Below are positions 32,636 to 41,878 of a stretch of DNA of 43,243 bases, piece after piece. Numbering within the stretch: position 1 is the stretch's first letter; every line of letters starts with the position of its first letter. Source of the DNA: Cupriavidus basilensis (GTDB taxonomy: Bacteria > Pseudomonadota > Gammaproteobacteria > Burkholderiales > Burkholderiaceae); assembly GCF_029335485.1 (NCBI RefSeq), contig NZ_JARJLM010000574.1, positions 1-43,243 on the forward strand. Direction: 5' to 3'. A program made the translations under genes and the position numbers. The notes below the pieces were generated by a model that searched no databases, had not been told where the DNA came from, and was given only the letters and a program-made list of their open reading frames with translations.

Positions 32636-33949
32636 TCAGGCGGGAACGGCCGTGCCGTAGGGCACGTCGCGGTGTCCGTAACGGCGAACGCGCAGATTGG
32701 CCTGCTCGCCGTGCGCGATCATGCCTTCAATCGCGCAGAGTCGTGAGCAGTAGGAGCCGATCATCGCACTGGCTTCGTCTGTTAGAACCTTCTGGTACGT
32801 GCAGGTCTTGATGAACTTGCCCACCCACAGACCGCCGGTATAGCGAGCCGCCTTGCCCGTTGGCAGGGTGTGGTTCGTTCCGATGACCTTGTCTCCGAAC
32901 GCAACATTGGTTCGCGGCCCGAGGAACAGTGCACCGTAGTTCTTCATGTTCTTGAGGAAATAGTCCGGGTCGCGTGTCATGACTTGCACATGTTCCGACG
33001 CGATTCGATCGGCTTCCTTGACCATTTCTTCCAACGTGTCCGTGACGATGACCTCGCCATAGTCGTGCCACGACACGCCGGCCGTATTTGCGGTCGGAAG
33101 AATCTTGAGGATACGTTCGACTTCGGCAATCGTGTCCTTTGCCAGCTTCATCGAGTTGGTCAGGAGCACTGCCGGCGTATTGAATCCGTGTTCAGCCTGG
33201 CCCAGAAGATCGGTCGCGCACATTTCGGCGTCGACGCTGTCATCCGCAATGATGAGCGTCTCGGACGGGCCAGCGATCAGGTCGATGCCGATACGGCCAA
33301 ACAACTGACGTTTTGCCTCGGCGACAAATGCGTTGCCCGGTCCGACAACCATCGACACGGGGTCGATCATTTGCGTCCCCAGTGCCATCGCCGCGATGGC
33401 CTGAACGCCACCGAACGTATAGATCTCGTCCGCGCCTCCAAGGTGCATCGCTGCCACGACTGCCGGATTGGGCCTGCCTTGAACAGGCGGCGACGCGGTG
33501 ATAATGCGCTGCACGCCCGCAACCTTGGCCGTCACAACGCCCATGTGAGCCGACGCGACGAGCGGAAATTTGCCACCAGGCACGTAACACGCAACGCTAT
33601 CGACCGACATGTTCTTATGCCCGAGAACGACGCCAGGGAGCGTCTCAATTTCAATGTCCCGGATCGATTCGCGCTGAGCTTGTGCAAAATTGCGGACTTG
33701 AGTCTGTGCAAATTTGATGTCCTCAAGCTGGCCAGCGGAGAGGGAGCGCAAGCAAGCACCGATTTCGTCTTGCGTCAGGCGGAAGCTCTCGGGTGACCAG
33801 TTGTCGAACTTCTTCGACAACTCCGCTACGGCCTCATCACCCCGCTTTGTGACGTCGGCAAGGATTCCCGTAACGGTGTCTCGAACTTTCGCGGCGTCCT
33901 GGGACGATTCTTCGGCGCTACGGCCAAGCTTCAGATGTTGGATTGCCAT
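32636..33949 (-). CDS. Histidinol-dehydrogenase-like enzyme, HpsN (sulfopropanediol dehydrogenase) type
   Basis: 437 residues from ATG 33949 (AGGAA upstream); a longer frame to 33997 is rejected for lack of a ribosome binding site. [70 protein letters not shown] and DLLGQAEHG (zinc-site Gln and His) match the HisD family. It is most like the paralogue branch named after HpsN of Cupriavidus, which oxidises 2,3-dihydroxypropane-1-sulfonate to sulfolactate in two steps. No his genes or suyAB-type genes adjoin, so the actual substrate may be another primary alcohol or diol. First gene of the minus-strand unit and divergent from lacI-type regulator. Confidence 0.88.
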   Translation of the reverse strand: MAIQHLKLGRSAEESSQDAAKVRDTVTGILADVTKRGDEAVAELSKKFDNWSPESFRLTQDEIGACLRSLSAGQLEDIKFAQTQVRNFAQAQRESIRDIEIETLPGVVLGHKNMSVDSVACYVPGGKFPLVASAHMGVVTAKVAGVQRIITASPPVQGRPNPAVVAAMHLGGADEIYTFGGVQAIAAMALGTQMIDPVSMVVGPGNAFVAEAKRQLFGRIGIDLIAGPSETLIIADDSVDAEMCATDLLGQAEHGFNTPAVLLTNSMKLAKDTIAEVERILKILPTANTAGVSWHDYGEVIVTDTLEEMVKEADRIASEHVQVMTRDPDYFLKNMKNYGALFLGPRTNVAFGDKVIGTNHTLPTGKAARYTGGLWVGKFIKTCTYQKVLTDEASAMIGSYCSRLCAIEGMIAHGEQANLRVRRYGHRDVPYGTAVPA

Positions 33950-33997
33950 TTTCTGAATTCCTGTTGAGAATGGGTGGGCAGAATCGGAGGCCTGCAA

Positions 33998-34180
33998 TTT
34001 GCACTACGTTTGCAGTTAATGGGTGCAAAGTTAGCACAATATCCCGTGCAAAAAACCTGCAAATGGTACAAACTTACCCTAGATACTGCGCTTGCAGCGA
34101 CGAGCGAAGTCCCTCCAAGTGCGCCATGCACCTTATTTTCGTTTTCTTTTGACGCAGAGTTATGCAAAACAATGCAAAAA
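33998..34180. promoter_or_regulatory. Divergent control region with repeated TGCAAA motifs
   Basis: TTTGCA occurs at 33998-34003 and 34009-34014, and TGCAAA at 34024-34029, 34047-34052, 34058-34063, 34163-34168 and 34173-34178. Some pairs form inverted repeats (TTTGCAC at 33998-34004 against GTGCAAA at 34023-34029). This is suited to a LacI-type repressor acting on both the dehydrogenase operon and its own gene; the last two copies lie inside the regulator's first codons. Confidence 0.5.
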
Positions 34181-35217
34181 AATCCGGTGGGCCGCGCGCA
34201 ACAAAAATCAGGCTAGAGGATGTGGCTGGACGACTGGGCATCTCCGTGTCCACTGTTTCACGTTCACTGGCAGGTCATCCCGCGATTAGTGAAGAGACGC
34301 GTGGGGCTGTGCATGCCGTCGCGGCAGAACTCGGTTATCGGATCCCAACCCAGGGGCGTCGCGGGAAGAAGCCTCCAACCAAACTGATTGGGGTCGTGGT
34401 CGGCGCGCTTCACAACCGGTTCATGACCGTGTTGCTCACGCATCTGCACGATGCTCTCCAGGAACTCGGATATCAGATCGCGCTCGTCATCGACTCGATG
34501 AACGATTCCCAGAACCTGCTGGCTTTCCGGCCTCTGATTGATGGCTATCTGGACGGTTTGATTTTCGCCACTGCGACGCTCGATTCACCGGTGGTCGCCG
34601 AGATGCAACGGCGGGGAATCCCATTGGTGCTTGTCGTCAGGTCGGTTGACGATGTCATGGTCGATACCGTGGAGATCGATAACGTTCACGCGGGAGCCGT
34701 TGCCGCCGAACATCTCTATCAGCTAGGCCATCGCAGGATCGGGCTTGTCATGGGACCGAAAAACACTTCGACCAGCCGGGACCGCGCAAAAGGGGCATTG
34801 AGCTGGCTTAGAGACGCGGGACTGCCGACAGATGCGATATCTGTCGTCTGGAGTGAATACACAACAGAAGCAGGCTATTCCAGTGCGGTCTCAATGCTCA
34901 ACGAGCCCAGACCCGTCACGGCTATTCTTGCCGGAAATGACACGATCGCCCTTGGCGTTCTCGAGGCAGCCAAACGCCGGGGCATGCAAGTCCCAGAACA
35001 GCTTTCCATCATCGGCTTCGACGATACGCCCTTGGCCAATTCTCCGCTGGTTGGACTGACATCGATACGGCAGCCGGTCGAAGCCATGGCACGGACGGCC
35101 GCACGGCGCCTGGTCGAGCGCATTCGTGTCGGGGGCGTGGGAGCGCCCGTCCACGATGTTCTGCCCATTCAACTCGTACGACGCGACACCACCGGTCCTG
35201 CGCCAGACGCGAGCTGA
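34162..35217 (+). CDS. LacI-family transcriptional regulator (cluster 2)
   Basis: 351 residues. The LacI helix-turn-helix and hinge are clear (IRLEDVAGRLGISVSTVSRS, LAGHPAISEETR), followed by the periplasmic-binding-protein-like sensor domain (KLIGVVVGALHNRFMTVLL, LDGLIFATATLD, HRRIGLVMGPKNTSTSRDRA, LAGNDTIALGVLEAA, SIIGFDDTPLA). LacI members sense sugars or sugar derivatives, which fits the GntP permease and lactonase-like gene. No strong ribosome binding site precedes ATG 34162. Likely represses the divergent operon starting at 33949. Confidence 0.92.
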   Translation: MQNNAKKSGGPRATKIRLEDVAGRLGISVSTVSRSLAGHPAISEETRGAVHAVAAELGYRIPTQGRRGKKPPTKLIGVVVGALHNRFMTVLLTHLHDALQELGYQIALVIDSMNDSQNLLAFRPLIDGYLDGLIFATATLDSPVVAEMQRRGIPLVLVVRSVDDVMVDTVEIDNVHAGAVAAEHLYQLGHRRIGLVMGPKNTSTSRDRAKGALSWLRDAGLPTDAISVVWSEYTTEAGYSSAVSMLNEPRPVTAILAGNDTIALGVLEAAKRRGMQVPEQLSIIGFDDTPLANSPLVGLTSIRQPVEAMARTAARRLVERIRVGGVGAPVHDVLPIQLVRRDTTGPAPDAS

Positions 35218-35289
35218 GCCCGGAAGCCTCAGCACTAAAACCGGCGAGCTTGGAACTCGGCCCTCAAGTCAAGTTGTAACGGCTTCATT

Positions 35290-35505
35290 GGAGACCGCAT
35301 GTTGGCCTGCCACATGCGCTGAATCGCTGGCATGAGGGCATCGTCGCGGTGTGCCCAGGTGCAGCGCTTGTGCTGCTCGCGTAACAGTGCCGCGTGCCGC
35401 CGATAGCCCGACGGGGCGATCTGCAAGACCTTGCAGATCGGCTCGACCCCGAAGGTGTCGCGATGCTCTCAGAGTGCTGAGCCTCCACAAAATCCGGGGC
35501 GATTC
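35290..35505 (-). mobile_element. IS3-family element remnant (left flank pair of cluster 2)
   Basis: The terminal repeat on the minus strand starts TGAATCGCCCCGGATTTTGT (35505-35486), matching the repeat at 26281 with few changes. orfA is deleted; orfB begins directly (HRDTFGVEPICKVLQIAPSG, then YRRHAALLREQHKRC) and breaks off after QANMRS near 35300. Same orientation as the remnant at 25307-26281. Confidence 0.75.
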
Positions 35506-35675
35506 ACTCCCTGCTTGAGGCAGGCAACGATCAACTCCCTCTTGGCGGCTTCGTCGTAGACGCTGCGACCGTCACTCTTGCGCCCCACAACCAACCGGCC
35601 CTCAACTCTGCGTACTGCTCTGTCATGTCTACCTGTCCATGTTGCTCTACATGGGCACGTAGCCTCACAGCTCAT
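35506..35675 (-). pseudogene. IS66-family accessory ORF remnant
   Basis: The minus strand encodes VEGRLVVGRKSDGRSVYDEA then AKRELIVACLKQGV, like the start of IS66-family TnpA-type accessory proteins. It is cut by the IS3 end at 35505. No other IS66 part is present. Confidence 0.5.
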
Positions 35676-35749
35676 CGCTCCCTGAACAAGAGCGTGGTTT
35701 ATTGACGGCTTACCAAGGACCAGTATCCGTTCAACGAATTAGTGGCGAC

Positions 35750-36928
35750 TCACAGCACTCTCAGAGTGGCATCAAGAGTAGTCAATGGCTCAGCGCCGTT
35801 TTCGGTCACCAACATCATCTGCTCTGTCATCATGCCTCCCCACTCGATTTCGTAGTAGGGCGTTTCAATACAGATGACCATGCCGGGCTGCAAGATTTCC
35901 TGATTGCCTTCAACAATGCGCGGACGTTCGTTGCTGTTCACGCCGATTCCATGTCCGCAGTTGTGGCGATCGAACGCTGGCAATCCTGCCCTGCGTGTCG
36001 CGTCGACCGCGGTCCGGAACAATTCACCAGCTGACACACCGGGCCGAATGGCTTGCCGCTCAGCGGCAAGGCCCGTCGAGATCGCTGAGAACCTCGCTTC
36101 CTGTTTTGGCGTTGCCTGGCCTATGAAGGCGGTCCGGGCAATGTCTGCCCAGTAGCCCTGGTATGTGCAGTCCAAGTCAAGCCTCAACGTATCGCCGTGC
36201 GCAAGCCTTCTCTGTGACGGCGGCGCGTCGACCAGCGCGGTACGAGGTCCGGAGGTGACCGTCAGCGACCTGGGCATCCCGCCGCCGCGCACGATCTCCG
36301 AAGCGACCAGTGCGGCCAGTTCGCACTCGGTGACGCCGATCTTCGCGTTCTCGAAAGCCACTGCAATGCCGCGCTCAAGCAGTCTGTTCGCATGGCGAAG
36401 CAACTCGATCTCTCCGGGCAACTTGACCACCCTGCAATCGAGTAGTCTTGCTGTGATGTCCTCAATCCACCAATTCTTCAAACTCGCTGTCAGCTGGTCC
36501 TTCGAGGGAATTCCTGTGTGATCCAGACCGAGTAGGCAGTGCTCAGGAAGAATGCTTCCTAACGCAGCATCGAGCGCGGCGTCGAAGGATGTATATGCAG
36601 ATCCCCAGTGCTTGGCTCGATCGATGCTCTCGACGAAGAAGGTTCCGTAGCAGAACAAGCTTTCCTGTGGGAGGAGTTCGGAAGCTGGCGGGCCATCGCC
36701 TGCGCCCAGTACCAGCGCCACGCGCTCGGGCGAAACGAGCGCCGCCATCTGGTAGTAGCGGTAGAGATCGTGCCCTGTACTTCTGTAGCCAGTGAGGTAG
36801 CCTATGTGCGCAGGATCCAGCGTCAACACGGCGCCGACACGGGGACATGCTTCAAACAGCTTGTGTCTGGCCTTCGTCGCAAGTTCGACAACGTCGACAG
36901 AAGGCGTTGAAGAATTCTTGGGGGTCAT
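35750..36928 (-). CDS. M24-family metallopeptidase-fold hydrolase (Xaa-Pro dipeptidase/creatinase type), copy 1
   Basis: 392 residues. The N-terminal creatinase-like domain contains VLTLDPAHIGYLTGYRST. The C-terminal pita-bread domain has the metal ligands in order: Asp in LRLDLDCTYQG, Asp in WADIARTAF, His in NCGHGIGVNS, Glu in ICIETPYYE and Glu in GGMMTEQMM. The family cleaves Xaa-Pro peptides, creatine or cyclic amidines such as ectoine; the specific substrate is not evident. A GGAG site precedes the ATG. It follows the PLP-enzyme gene by 106 bases on the same strand and is clearly related to the gene at 40598. Confidence 0.92.
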   Translation of the reverse strand: MTPKNSSTPSVDVVELATKARHKLFEACPRVGAVLTLDPAHIGYLTGYRSTGHDLYRYYQMAALVSPERVALVLGAGDGPPASELLPQESLFCYGTFFVESIDRAKHWGSAYTSFDAALDAALGSILPEHCLLGLDHTGIPSKDQLTASLKNWWIEDITARLLDCRVVKLPGEIELLRHANRLLERGIAVAFENAKIGVTECELAALVASEIVRGGGMPRSLTVTSGPRTALVDAPPSQRRLAHGDTLRLDLDCTYQGYWADIARTAFIGQATPKQEARFSAISTGLAAERQAIRPGVSAGELFRTAVDATRRAGLPAFDRHNCGHGIGVNSNERPRIVEGNQEILQPGMVICIETPYYEIEWGGMMTEQMMLVTENGAEPLTTLDATLRVL

Positions 36929-37034
36929 GAATGGGGCTCCAATTCAAGCGAGAAATGTGGTCACCGGATGAACCGGCGGACGAGCTCCAGCACCAACCCG
37001 TACCGGGCTGTTGTCTGCTCTGCAGGACGCAGTG

Positions 37035-38228
37035 CTAGCGGCTTGGATCGGCGAGCGCATTTAACATGTTTTCAAGGTCTCGCCACAGGTCGGAAGGGCT
37101 TTCAAGACCTATGCTGATACGCAGATAGACCGCATCCCGGTCCATGTCAGCGAAGGAGCGATCATTGGCCAATGACATCGGCGCAATGAGGCTACGGGTT
37201 CCGCCCCAGGATGCGCCGATGGCGAACACCTGCAGTTCTCCCAAGGCGCGGTCCACAGCTTGCTGCGATGTCCCGGCGAGTCTCAGCGTGAAAACGCCCG
37301 AGCTGCCCGCAAAATCTCTTTGCCACAACGCATGACTGGCTGAAGTCGGTAGTGCAGGATGCAGAACCTCCGCAATGCCTGCTCGACCCTCTATCTTCTG
37401 GGCGAAATCGGCCGCGACTTTCCCCACGCGCTCCAGCCTGACGCCCATGGTTTCTATGCCGCGCAGGGCGAGCGAACAATCGTCGGGGGATACTCCCACA
37501 CCAAGATTGGCAAGTTGGCGGCGCACACGACCATACAGTTCGATGTCCGCGAAGCTCAGCGATCCAAGCAGCAGGTCGGAGTGGCCTCCCACGTACTTGG
37601 TCAGCGCTTCCGCGACCACATCGACACCAAGCTGAAGCGGCTTGCAATACAAGGCCGTTGCCCAGGTGTTGTCGCAGCCAGTCATAATTCCACGTGACCT
37701 GGCGATGCGCACGATGGCCGGAATGTCGGACACCTCCATCGAGGTCGAACCGGGAGATTCGATCCAGATGAGGCGCGTGCGTTCTGTGTCTGCCGCACGT
37801 TCGAGCGCCGGCAGGTCCAGTGGGTCGTAGACGCTGGTGGCCACCCCGCAATGAACAAGCAACTCGGAGGCAAACTGTTTGACCGGGGGGTAGACATTGT
37901 CTGGCAACAGCACGTGGTCGCCCGCCTTGAGCACCGTCAACATCAGCGCAGAAATCGCGGCCTGCCCCGAGGGAACGATGATCGTGCGGACCGCGCCATT
38001 CAGGCTTGAAAGCTGGGCTTCCAGTGTTCTGGAGGTCGGCGTGCCTGAAAGGCCATAGGTATAGCCATCCGGACTGCGCTGAGCGCGTTCGCGGTAGGCC
38101 TGGGGCGTGTCAAACACGATCGTTGACGCTCGGTAGACCGGCGTGGAGAAGCTCTGGTAGCCATCCAGGCTGACCGCTGGATGCTGCACACACAAGGTTT
38201 GGTCGTCAGGCTTTGCAAGTTGGGACAC
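37035..38228 (-). CDS. Cystathionine-beta-lyase-type PLP enzyme (Cys/Met metabolism family)
   Basis: 397 residues from a GTG start at 38228. YQSFSTPVYRASTIVFDTPQ, YTYGLSGTPTSRTLEAQLSS, VPSGQAAISALMLTVLKAGD, GCDNTWATALYCKPLQLGVD and ALTKYVGGHSDLLLGSL (the Lys binds PLP) are diagnostic. It resembles the MetC branch: beta-elimination from cystathionine, cystine or another S-substituted cysteine to release a thiol, pyruvate and ammonia. Beside an amino-acid importer and two M24 hydrolases, it may act on a sulfur amino acid freed by the hydrolases. It lies 15 bases after the ABC ATPase gene, so probably co-transcribed. Confidence 0.92.
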   Translation of the reverse strand: MSQLAKPDDQTLCVQHPAVSLDGYQSFSTPVYRASTIVFDTPQAYRERAQRSPDGYTYGLSGTPTSRTLEAQLSSLNGAVRTIIVPSGQAAISALMLTVLKAGDHVLLPDNVYPPVKQFASELLVHCGVATSVYDPLDLPALERAADTERTRLIWIESPGSTSMEVSDIPAIVRIARSRGIMTGCDNTWATALYCKPLQLGVDVVAEALTKYVGGHSDLLLGSLSFADIELYGRVRRQLANLGVGVSPDDCSLALRGIETMGVRLERVGKVAADFAQKIEGRAGIAEVLHPALPTSASHALWQRDFAGSSGVFTLRLAGTSQQAVDRALGELQVFAIGASWGGTRSLIAPMSLANDRSFADMDRDAVYLRISIGLESPSDLWRDLENMLNALADPSR

Positions 38229-38243
38229 GGGACGCTCGATTGC

Positions 38244-38966
38244 TTAGAGTACTTTTGAAAGAAATTCCCGCGTGCGCGCTTCGCGCGGGTTGCCGAAGAC
38301 TTCGGCTGGCGAACCGATCTCTAGGATCTGGCCGCCGTGCATGAAGGCCACGCGTTGTGCCGCTTCGCGTGCAAAACCCATTTCATGGGTCACGAGCACC
38401 ATCGTCATTCCTTTGCGGGCCAGACCACGGATCACGTCCAACACCTCGCTGACCATTTCAGGGTCCAGCGCAGAGGTCGGCTCATCGAAGAGCATCACGC
38501 GCGGGTTCATGGCCACGGCACGGGCGATGGCCGCGCGTTGCTTCTGGCCGCCAGAGAGTTTTTGCGGATTGATGTTGGCCTTGTCGCTCAACCCCACCGA
38601 TGCGAGCAGCGCTTCGGCCTGGCGCACCGCCTCCGCGCGGTCCGTTCCCAGCAGATGCGTTGGCCCCAGGATGATGTTCTCCAACACGCTCATGTTGGGG
38701 AACAGATTGAAGCCCTGAAAGACCATGCCGATCTTTCGCCTCAGCTGGTCGATATTGACGCCCTTGGCGAGAATGTTCTGGCCATCGACGGTGATCTCGC
38801 CGGTGTCGGCCTGCTCCAGGCAATTCAGGCAGCGCAGGAACGTCGACTTGCCCGATCCCGATGCGCCGATCAGGCAAACGACTTCCCCTTCCTCGACCGT
38901 CAGATTGACGCCCTTCAGAACTTTGAGGGAGCCGAACGACTTCTGTACATTGCTTGCGACGATCAT
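38244..38966 (-). CDS. Polar amino-acid ABC importer, ATP-binding protein (GlnQ/HisP type)
   Basis: 240 residues from ATG 38966, with a GAGGAGG site and a 4-base overlap with the permease stop. Walker [11 protein letters not shown]-loop block [20 protein letters not shown], signature [17 protein letters not shown], Walker [16 protein letters not shown] and switch [12 protein letters not shown] are canonical. The open frame continues upstream in another gene's sequence without meaning. Confidence 0.93.
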   Translation of the reverse strand: MIVASNVQKSFGSLKVLKGVNLTVEEGEVVCLIGASGSGKSTFLRCLNCLEQADTGEITVDGQNILAKGVNIDQLRRKIGMVFQGFNLFPNMSVLENIILGPTHLLGTDRAEAVRQAEALLASVGLSDKANINPQKLSGGQKQRAAIARAVAMNPRVMLFDEPTSALDPEMVSEVLDVIRGLARKGMTMVLVTHEMGFAREAAQRVAFMHGGQILEIGSPAEVFGNPREARTREFLSKVL

Positions 38967-39610
38967 CGCGGAATCCTCCTCTCGACATAGGCGCTGATCT
39001 GCTCGGCGATGAGATAGACGATCAGGTAGATCGCCCCTACAAGGCTCAGGACGCGGATGGTGTCGAAGTTCAACGCGTAAATGTTCTGGCCCGCCATGGT
39101 GAGCTCGGTGACGCCGACGACCGACAGCAGCGAAGTGTTCTTGAGCGTGACGCTGAACTGGTTGGCGATGTTCGGAATCATGGTCCAGAAGGCCTGCGGC
39201 AGGACGACCAGGCGCATCGTTTGGCCGCGGCTGAATCCGATGGAGCGCCCTGCCTCCATTTGTCCTTTGTCGATGGACTGGATTCCTGCGCGAACCACCT
39301 CCGCCAAAAATCCACCCGTGTACAGCGCCATCGCGATGCCCCCCGCGACCACGGCGGGCATTCTGATGCCGGTGAGCATCGGAAGTCCGAAGTAGACGAA
39401 GAGGATCTGCACCAGTAGCGGCAGGCCTCGTATAAGCGTTCCGTAGAACGCCGCGACGCCACGTGCAAACCTTGAGCCTGATATCTTCATCAACGCTAGG
39501 GGAAAGGCGATGAGGGTGCCGACAATCATCGATGTCGCTGTCAGGACGAGGGTGAGCCAGGCACCCTTCAGCAACATCGGGATGTATTCCAGCCAATTGG
39601 AAGTAGCCAT
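38963..39610 (-). CDS. Polar amino-acid ABC importer, permease (HisM/GlnP type)
   Basis: 215 residues. Hydrophobic segments typical of the HisMQ family, with [20 protein letters not shown] and [20 protein letters not shown] as the cytoplasmic EAA coupling loop, then [20 protein letters not shown]. Only one permease gene is present, so a homodimer is expected. It follows the receptor gene by 12 bases. Confidence 0.93.
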   Translation of the reverse strand: MATSNWLEYIPMLLKGAWLTLVLTATSMIVGTLIAFPLALMKISGSRFARGVAAFYGTLIRGLPLLVQILFVYFGLPMLTGIRMPAVVAGGIAMALYTGGFLAEVVRAGIQSIDKGQMEAGRSIGFSRGQTMRLVVLPQAFWTMIPNIANQFSVTLKNTSLLSVVGVTELTMAGQNIYALNFDTIRVLSLVGAIYLIVYLIAEQISAYVERRIPR

Positions 39611-39622
39611 CTTGAATTCTCG

Positions 39623-40396
39623 TCAATCCATGCCGTAAGACTTGAGGATCTTTGCGATCTCACCGCTGGCGCGCAACTGGGCCATGCCGTGATTGACCAC
39701 ATCGACCATCTTGCTGCCCTTCGGAAAGGCAAACGCAATGCCTGTTGGCTTGAGAACGCCACTGATCTGCTTGATGGTGGGTTGGGCCCCTTCGACACGC
39801 ATCTGATGCGCCACGATGCCAGAGTCATAGATCATGGCGTCAACGTCGCCGGCCTTCATCGCCAGTTGCATGTTGGCGGGGTCCGGCAACACGCGCAGCG
39901 TGACGCCCCAGGCCTCCGCGTTTTCGCGTGCGATTCCCAGCGCGGCCGAGCCTTGCTCGCAAGCCAGGGTCTTGCCCTTCAGATCGGCCACGCTCTTGAA
40001 GGGACTGTTGACGGGGACAACGATGATGCCGCCCTGGGTGAAATAGGGATCGGAGAAGTCCACCACCTTCTTGCGCGCCTCCGTCACGAAGATGCCGGCG
40101 ACAGCAATGTCGATCTGGCCCGCCTGGATGGCGGGAATCAGCGCATCGAACTTGAGCGGCACGTAGTCGATCTCGAGGTTCTCCAGCGCAGCAACCTTTT
40201 GCAGGATGTCATTGCTGATTCCCGAGTGCTTGCCGTTGCGCATGAAGGAGAAAGGCGGCACAACGGTCGTGACGCCGACGGAAATTTTGCCCGCCGTCGT
40301 GACGGCCAAGGCACTGGTGCTCACCAGTGCAGGCATCAACGCGCAGAGCGCGGGCGCGGTAAAGACACTGACAACAAGGGCTCGTCTTTTCAACAT
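39623..40396 (-). CDS. Polar amino-acid ABC importer, periplasmic binding protein
   Basis: 257 residues from ATG 40396 (CGGAG upstream). Signal peptide [20 protein letters not shown] then [15 protein letters not shown], cut near ALA. The mature domain is the family 3 receptor: [77 protein letters not shown] and [16 protein letters not shown]. The ligand is unknown. First gene of the leftward cluster 3 operon, divergent from the second M24 gene. Confidence 0.93.
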   Translation of the reverse strand: MLKRRALVVSVFTAPALCALMPALVSTSALAVTTAGKISVGVTTVVPPFSFMRNGKHSGISNDILQKVAALENLEIDYVPLKFDALIPAIQAGQIDIAVAGIFVTEARKKVVDFSDPYFTQGGIIVVPVNSPFKSVADLKGKTLACEQGSAALGIARENAEAWGVTLRVLPDPANMQLAMKAGDVDAMIYDSGIVAHQMRVEGAQPTIKQISGVLKPTGIAFAFPKGSKMVDVVNHGMAQLRASGEIAKILKSYGMD

Positions 40397-40471
40397 GTGA
40401 GAACTCCGGACCGGGATGTGAGGATTAAGTCTGCGGCACACTATCAGCAGCAGCACGGAATCGTGATTTAT

Positions 40472-40490
40472 ATAGGATCACTGTTCCGAT
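40472..40490 (+). promoter_or_regulatory. Operator-like site 1 (cluster 3, receptor side)
   Basis: ATAGGATCACTGTTCCGAT, a near-palindrome (GGAtCactGTTCC). It matches 16 of 19 bases of site 2 read on the opposite strand. Located 75-95 bases upstream of the receptor-gene ATG. Confidence 0.6.
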
Positions 40491-40538
40491 AATATAAACG
40501 ACGAGCGCCCGCTGCAGCTTGCTTTTTGTCATAGGTGT

Positions 40539-40567
40539 TTGTACTATAGCAACAGTGTTCCTATAAT
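40539..40567 (+). promoter_or_regulatory. Sigma-70 promoter of the second M24 gene, overlapped by operator-like site 2
   Basis: TTGTAC (40539-40544), 17 bases, then TATAAT (40562-40567), an excellent match. Site 2 (40546-40564; ATAGGAACACTGTTGCTAT on the minus strand) fills the spacer and enters the -10 box. Binding there should block RNA polymerase. The downstream IclR protein is the likely binder. Confidence 0.7.
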
Positions 40568-40597
40568 CGGTCCACCAATGACTTCGCCGGAGACACC

Positions 40598-41803
40598 ATG
40601 ACAGTGACCCATACGTTGGATGAGTTGCAGAAATCAACCGAAGGACTCAGTGCGCTGTGCCGGCAAAAATTCTTCGGCGCAGCGAAAGAACTCGACGCCG
40701 TGATCACCACGGATCCTGCACACGTGGGCTATCTGAGCGGCTATCGAAGCATCCTTCAGGACGTGACGCTGTACGCGCAGGCAGTGATCGCCACCCCGGA
40801 GCGCCTTGTTCTTGTCACCGGCGCCAGCGATGCGCCGGCAGCGCTCGAACGCTTGAGTGAGCCCTCGGCCATCTGGCGCTATGGGCTCTTCTACGTCAGC
40901 AGCGCACCGGGGGCCAAGGGCTATGAAGAGATGCCGCAGCACAGCGCTTCCTTTTCCGACGCCCTGTCGGCGGCGCTGTGCACCTTCGACATGCGTGGGC
41001 TGCGCGTCGGTATGGATGTTCGCAACGCATCAACGGCCCACGGCATCCAACAAAGTTTGAGCGGCGCCTCGTTTGTCGATCCGGCGTCGGCATTCAGGAC
41101 CTCGCGCGCAACAAAGCTTCCGGGCGAACTTCATTTGATGCGGCACGCATCGCGCATCACGGACGAGGCCATCTGCGGAATCCTCCCCATGATTCGGCCC
41201 GGGACGACCGAACTGGAAATCGCCAGCGAGATCAGCCGGCATATGGTTCGCCACGGCGGGATCGCCCGCTTCGTCGTCGTCACTTCCGGAGAGCGAAGCT
41301 CGCGTGTCGATGCCTATGCACGGCACAAGGTGCTGCAAGACGGCGACCTGGTCCGACTGGACATTGGATGCACCGTTGAGGGCTACTGTTCGGACATGGC
41401 CAGAACACTGTGCGTCGGCATGCCAACGGATGTGCAGGATTCGCGCTACGCCGCACTGCTTGCCGGCGAGCAGGCAGAGTTGGCAGCCCTACGCCCTGGA
41501 ATACTGGCAAAGGATGTGTATGACATCGCCATGCGCACGGTGCGCCAGGGCGCCTTGCCCAACTATCAGCGCAACCACTGCGGTCACGGGATAGGCCTGC
41601 ATTCCCACGAATTTCCGCTCATCGGACCCGAGAGCCAAACGGTGCTCGAACCCGGAATGGTTTTCTGCGTCGAGACGCCCTATTACGAGATCGGCTGGGG
41701 CGGCATGATGGTCGAAGACACCGCTATCATCACGGATACCGGCCATGAACTGCTCACCAGCTCAGCACGTGCACTGCATCAGCCATCGGCCATCCACCCC
41801 TGA
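40598..41803 (+). CDS. M24-family metallopeptidase-fold hydrolase, copy 2
   Basis: 401 residues with a GGAG site before the ATG. AVITTDPAHVGYLSGYRSIL parallels copy 1. Metal ligands in order: Asp in VRLDIGCTVEG, Asp in CSDMARTLC, His in HCGHGIGLHS, Glu in VETPYYEIGWGG and Glu in MVEDTAI. Both copies share the ETPYYEI/E-WGGMM block, so similar but distinct substrates are likely (for example two stereoisomers or successive amide bonds). It is transcribed away from the importer operon from the TATAAT promoter, and is followed by an intrinsic terminator. Confidence 0.92.
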   Translation: MTVTHTLDELQKSTEGLSALCRQKFFGAAKELDAVITTDPAHVGYLSGYRSILQDVTLYAQAVIATPERLVLVTGASDAPAALERLSEPSAIWRYGLFYVSSAPGAKGYEEMPQHSASFSDALSAALCTFDMRGLRVGMDVRNASTAHGIQQSLSGASFVDPASAFRTSRATKLPGELHLMRHASRITDEAICGILPMIRPGTTELEIASEISRHMVRHGGIARFVVVTSGERSSRVDAYARHKVLQDGDLVRLDIGCTVEGYCSDMARTLCVGMPTDVQDSRYAALLAGEQAELAALRPGILAKDVYDIAMRTVRQGALPNYQRNHCGHGIGLHSHEFPLIGPESQTVLEPGMVFCVETPYYEIGWGGMMVEDTAIITDTGHELLTSSARALHQPSAIHP

Positions 41804-41813
41804 GAAAGCGGGC

Positions 41814-41844
41814 CGGCAACGCTGGGTTGCCGAGCTTCCTTTTT
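41814..41844 (+). terminator. Intrinsic terminator after the second M24 gene
   Basis: Seven-base stem CGGCAAC (41814-41820) / GTTGCCG (41826-41832), loop GCTGG, then AGCTTCC and a run of T (41840-41844). It starts 11 bases after the stop codon and would limit read-through into the IclR gene. Confidence 0.7.
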
Positions 41845-41878
41845 CGAGCAGACAAATTCCGAAATCCGAAGGATCACC

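Noticed and set aside
32636-33949. True histidinol dehydrogenase of histidine biosynthesis
   Set aside because: No other his genes adjoin, and the gene lies in a catabolic operon under a LacI-type regulator; the sequence fits the HpsN-like paralogue branch better.
38967-39626. N-terminal extension of the ABC ATPase frame (to 39626)
   Set aside because: It overlaps the permease gene completely in another frame; the ATG at 38966 with GAGGAGG and a 4-base overlap is the clear start.
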